Assembly (NCBI GenBank): GCA_052143895.1
Contig: JBKQRT010000075.1
Location: 1-6,312, forward strand
Reading direction: 5' to 3'
DNA length: 6,312 nucleotides
From: Bog-756 sp052143895
GTDB lineage: Bacteria; Actinomycetota; Acidimicrobiia; Acidimicrobiales; RAAP-2
This document shows, one piece after another, positions 6,178-6,312 of the stretch. The notes under the pieces are model-generated. The model worked only from the letters and a program-made list of their open reading frames with translations. It was not told the DNA's origin and searched no databases. Position numbers and translations under genes: made by a program. Each line of letters opens with the position of its first letter. The stretch's first letter is position 1.

Positions 6178-6312
6178 CAACGGCTCGTTGCTGTTCACCG
6201 GCGAATTGACCCCCTCGCTCGATTTGCAACTTTCCTACGCCAACGACCTCTACGCCTACCAGGAGACTTTCGGCGATGTGTACAACCCCGATCCCCATAC
6301 CCTGAACCCCAG
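6158..6312 (+). CDS. Unassigned coding fragment running off the right edge
   Basis: The frame read as AAC at 6179 is open from 6104 to the end and shows strong coding character after about 6158: roughly 85% G or C at third positions, while overall GC drops to 57-58% from 67-70% just upstream. It reads NGSLLFTGELTPSLDLQLSY (6179-6238) and then ANDLYAYQETFGDVYNPDPH (6239-6298). The alternating hydrophobic and aromatic pattern resembles outer-membrane beta-barrel strands, for instance of a TonB-dependent receptor, but this is only an impression. There is no ATG or GTG in frame after 6104; TTG 6188 and 6206 are the only likely starts and neither has a ribosome binding site. It overlaps the last codons of the LAFTG gene in another frame. 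It may be the interior of a gene joined here by assembly error or rearrangement. Confidence 0.4.

Noticed and set aside
5187..6209. 340-codon plus-frame ORF overlapping the LAFTG gene
   Set aside because: His/Arg/Asp-rich shadow of a Thr/Ala/Gly-rich coding region; no domain or start signal.
1..6312. tRNA, rRNA, CRISPR array, insertion-sequence ends or transposase
   Set aside because: No tRNA-like fold, no regularly spaced repeats, no terminal inverted repeats and no transposase motifs were seen on either strand.

Overview
This high-GC window (about 65-70% GC by eye) has the features of an actinobacterium: a class E sortase with an LAXTG-type substrate beside it, Ala-rich Sec signal peptides, GTG and TTG starts, and a probable leaderless start. 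An environmental lineage such as Acidimicrobiia is my guess; the window contains no taxonomic marker.

Layout. Two genes on the minus strand occupy 1-3141. The first transcribed (3141 to 1000) encodes a 713-residue secreted protein that ends in a degenerate WxL-like domain. After a 129-base gap with two hairpins comes a gene (870 to beyond the left edge) for a DUF916-type WxL-interacting protein. Upstream of the pair is a good minus-strand promoter (TTGACG, 17 bases, TAGGTT at 3445-3473), which predicts a leader of about 297 nt rich in hairpins. Diverging on the plus strand are a class E sortase (likely 3631-4578) and a 481-residue LAFTG surface protein (4732-6177). A 9-bp hairpin lies between those two genes.

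How the genes may work together. The sortase probably attaches the LAFTG protein, and perhaps others elsewhere, to the cell wall. The WxL-like protein has no anchor of its own, and DUF916 proteins are known in Firmicutes to hold WxL proteins and peptidoglycan. LPXTG, WxL and DUF916 proteins are encoded together in Firmicutes surface-complex operons. This locus looks like an actinobacterial counterpart with its own sortase. That is an inference from domain content and gene order.

The last ~155 bases are out of character. GC falls to about 57%, and a different reading frame with strong coding character but no convincing start runs off the right edge. It may be a chimeric join, an insertion, or the remnant of another gene.
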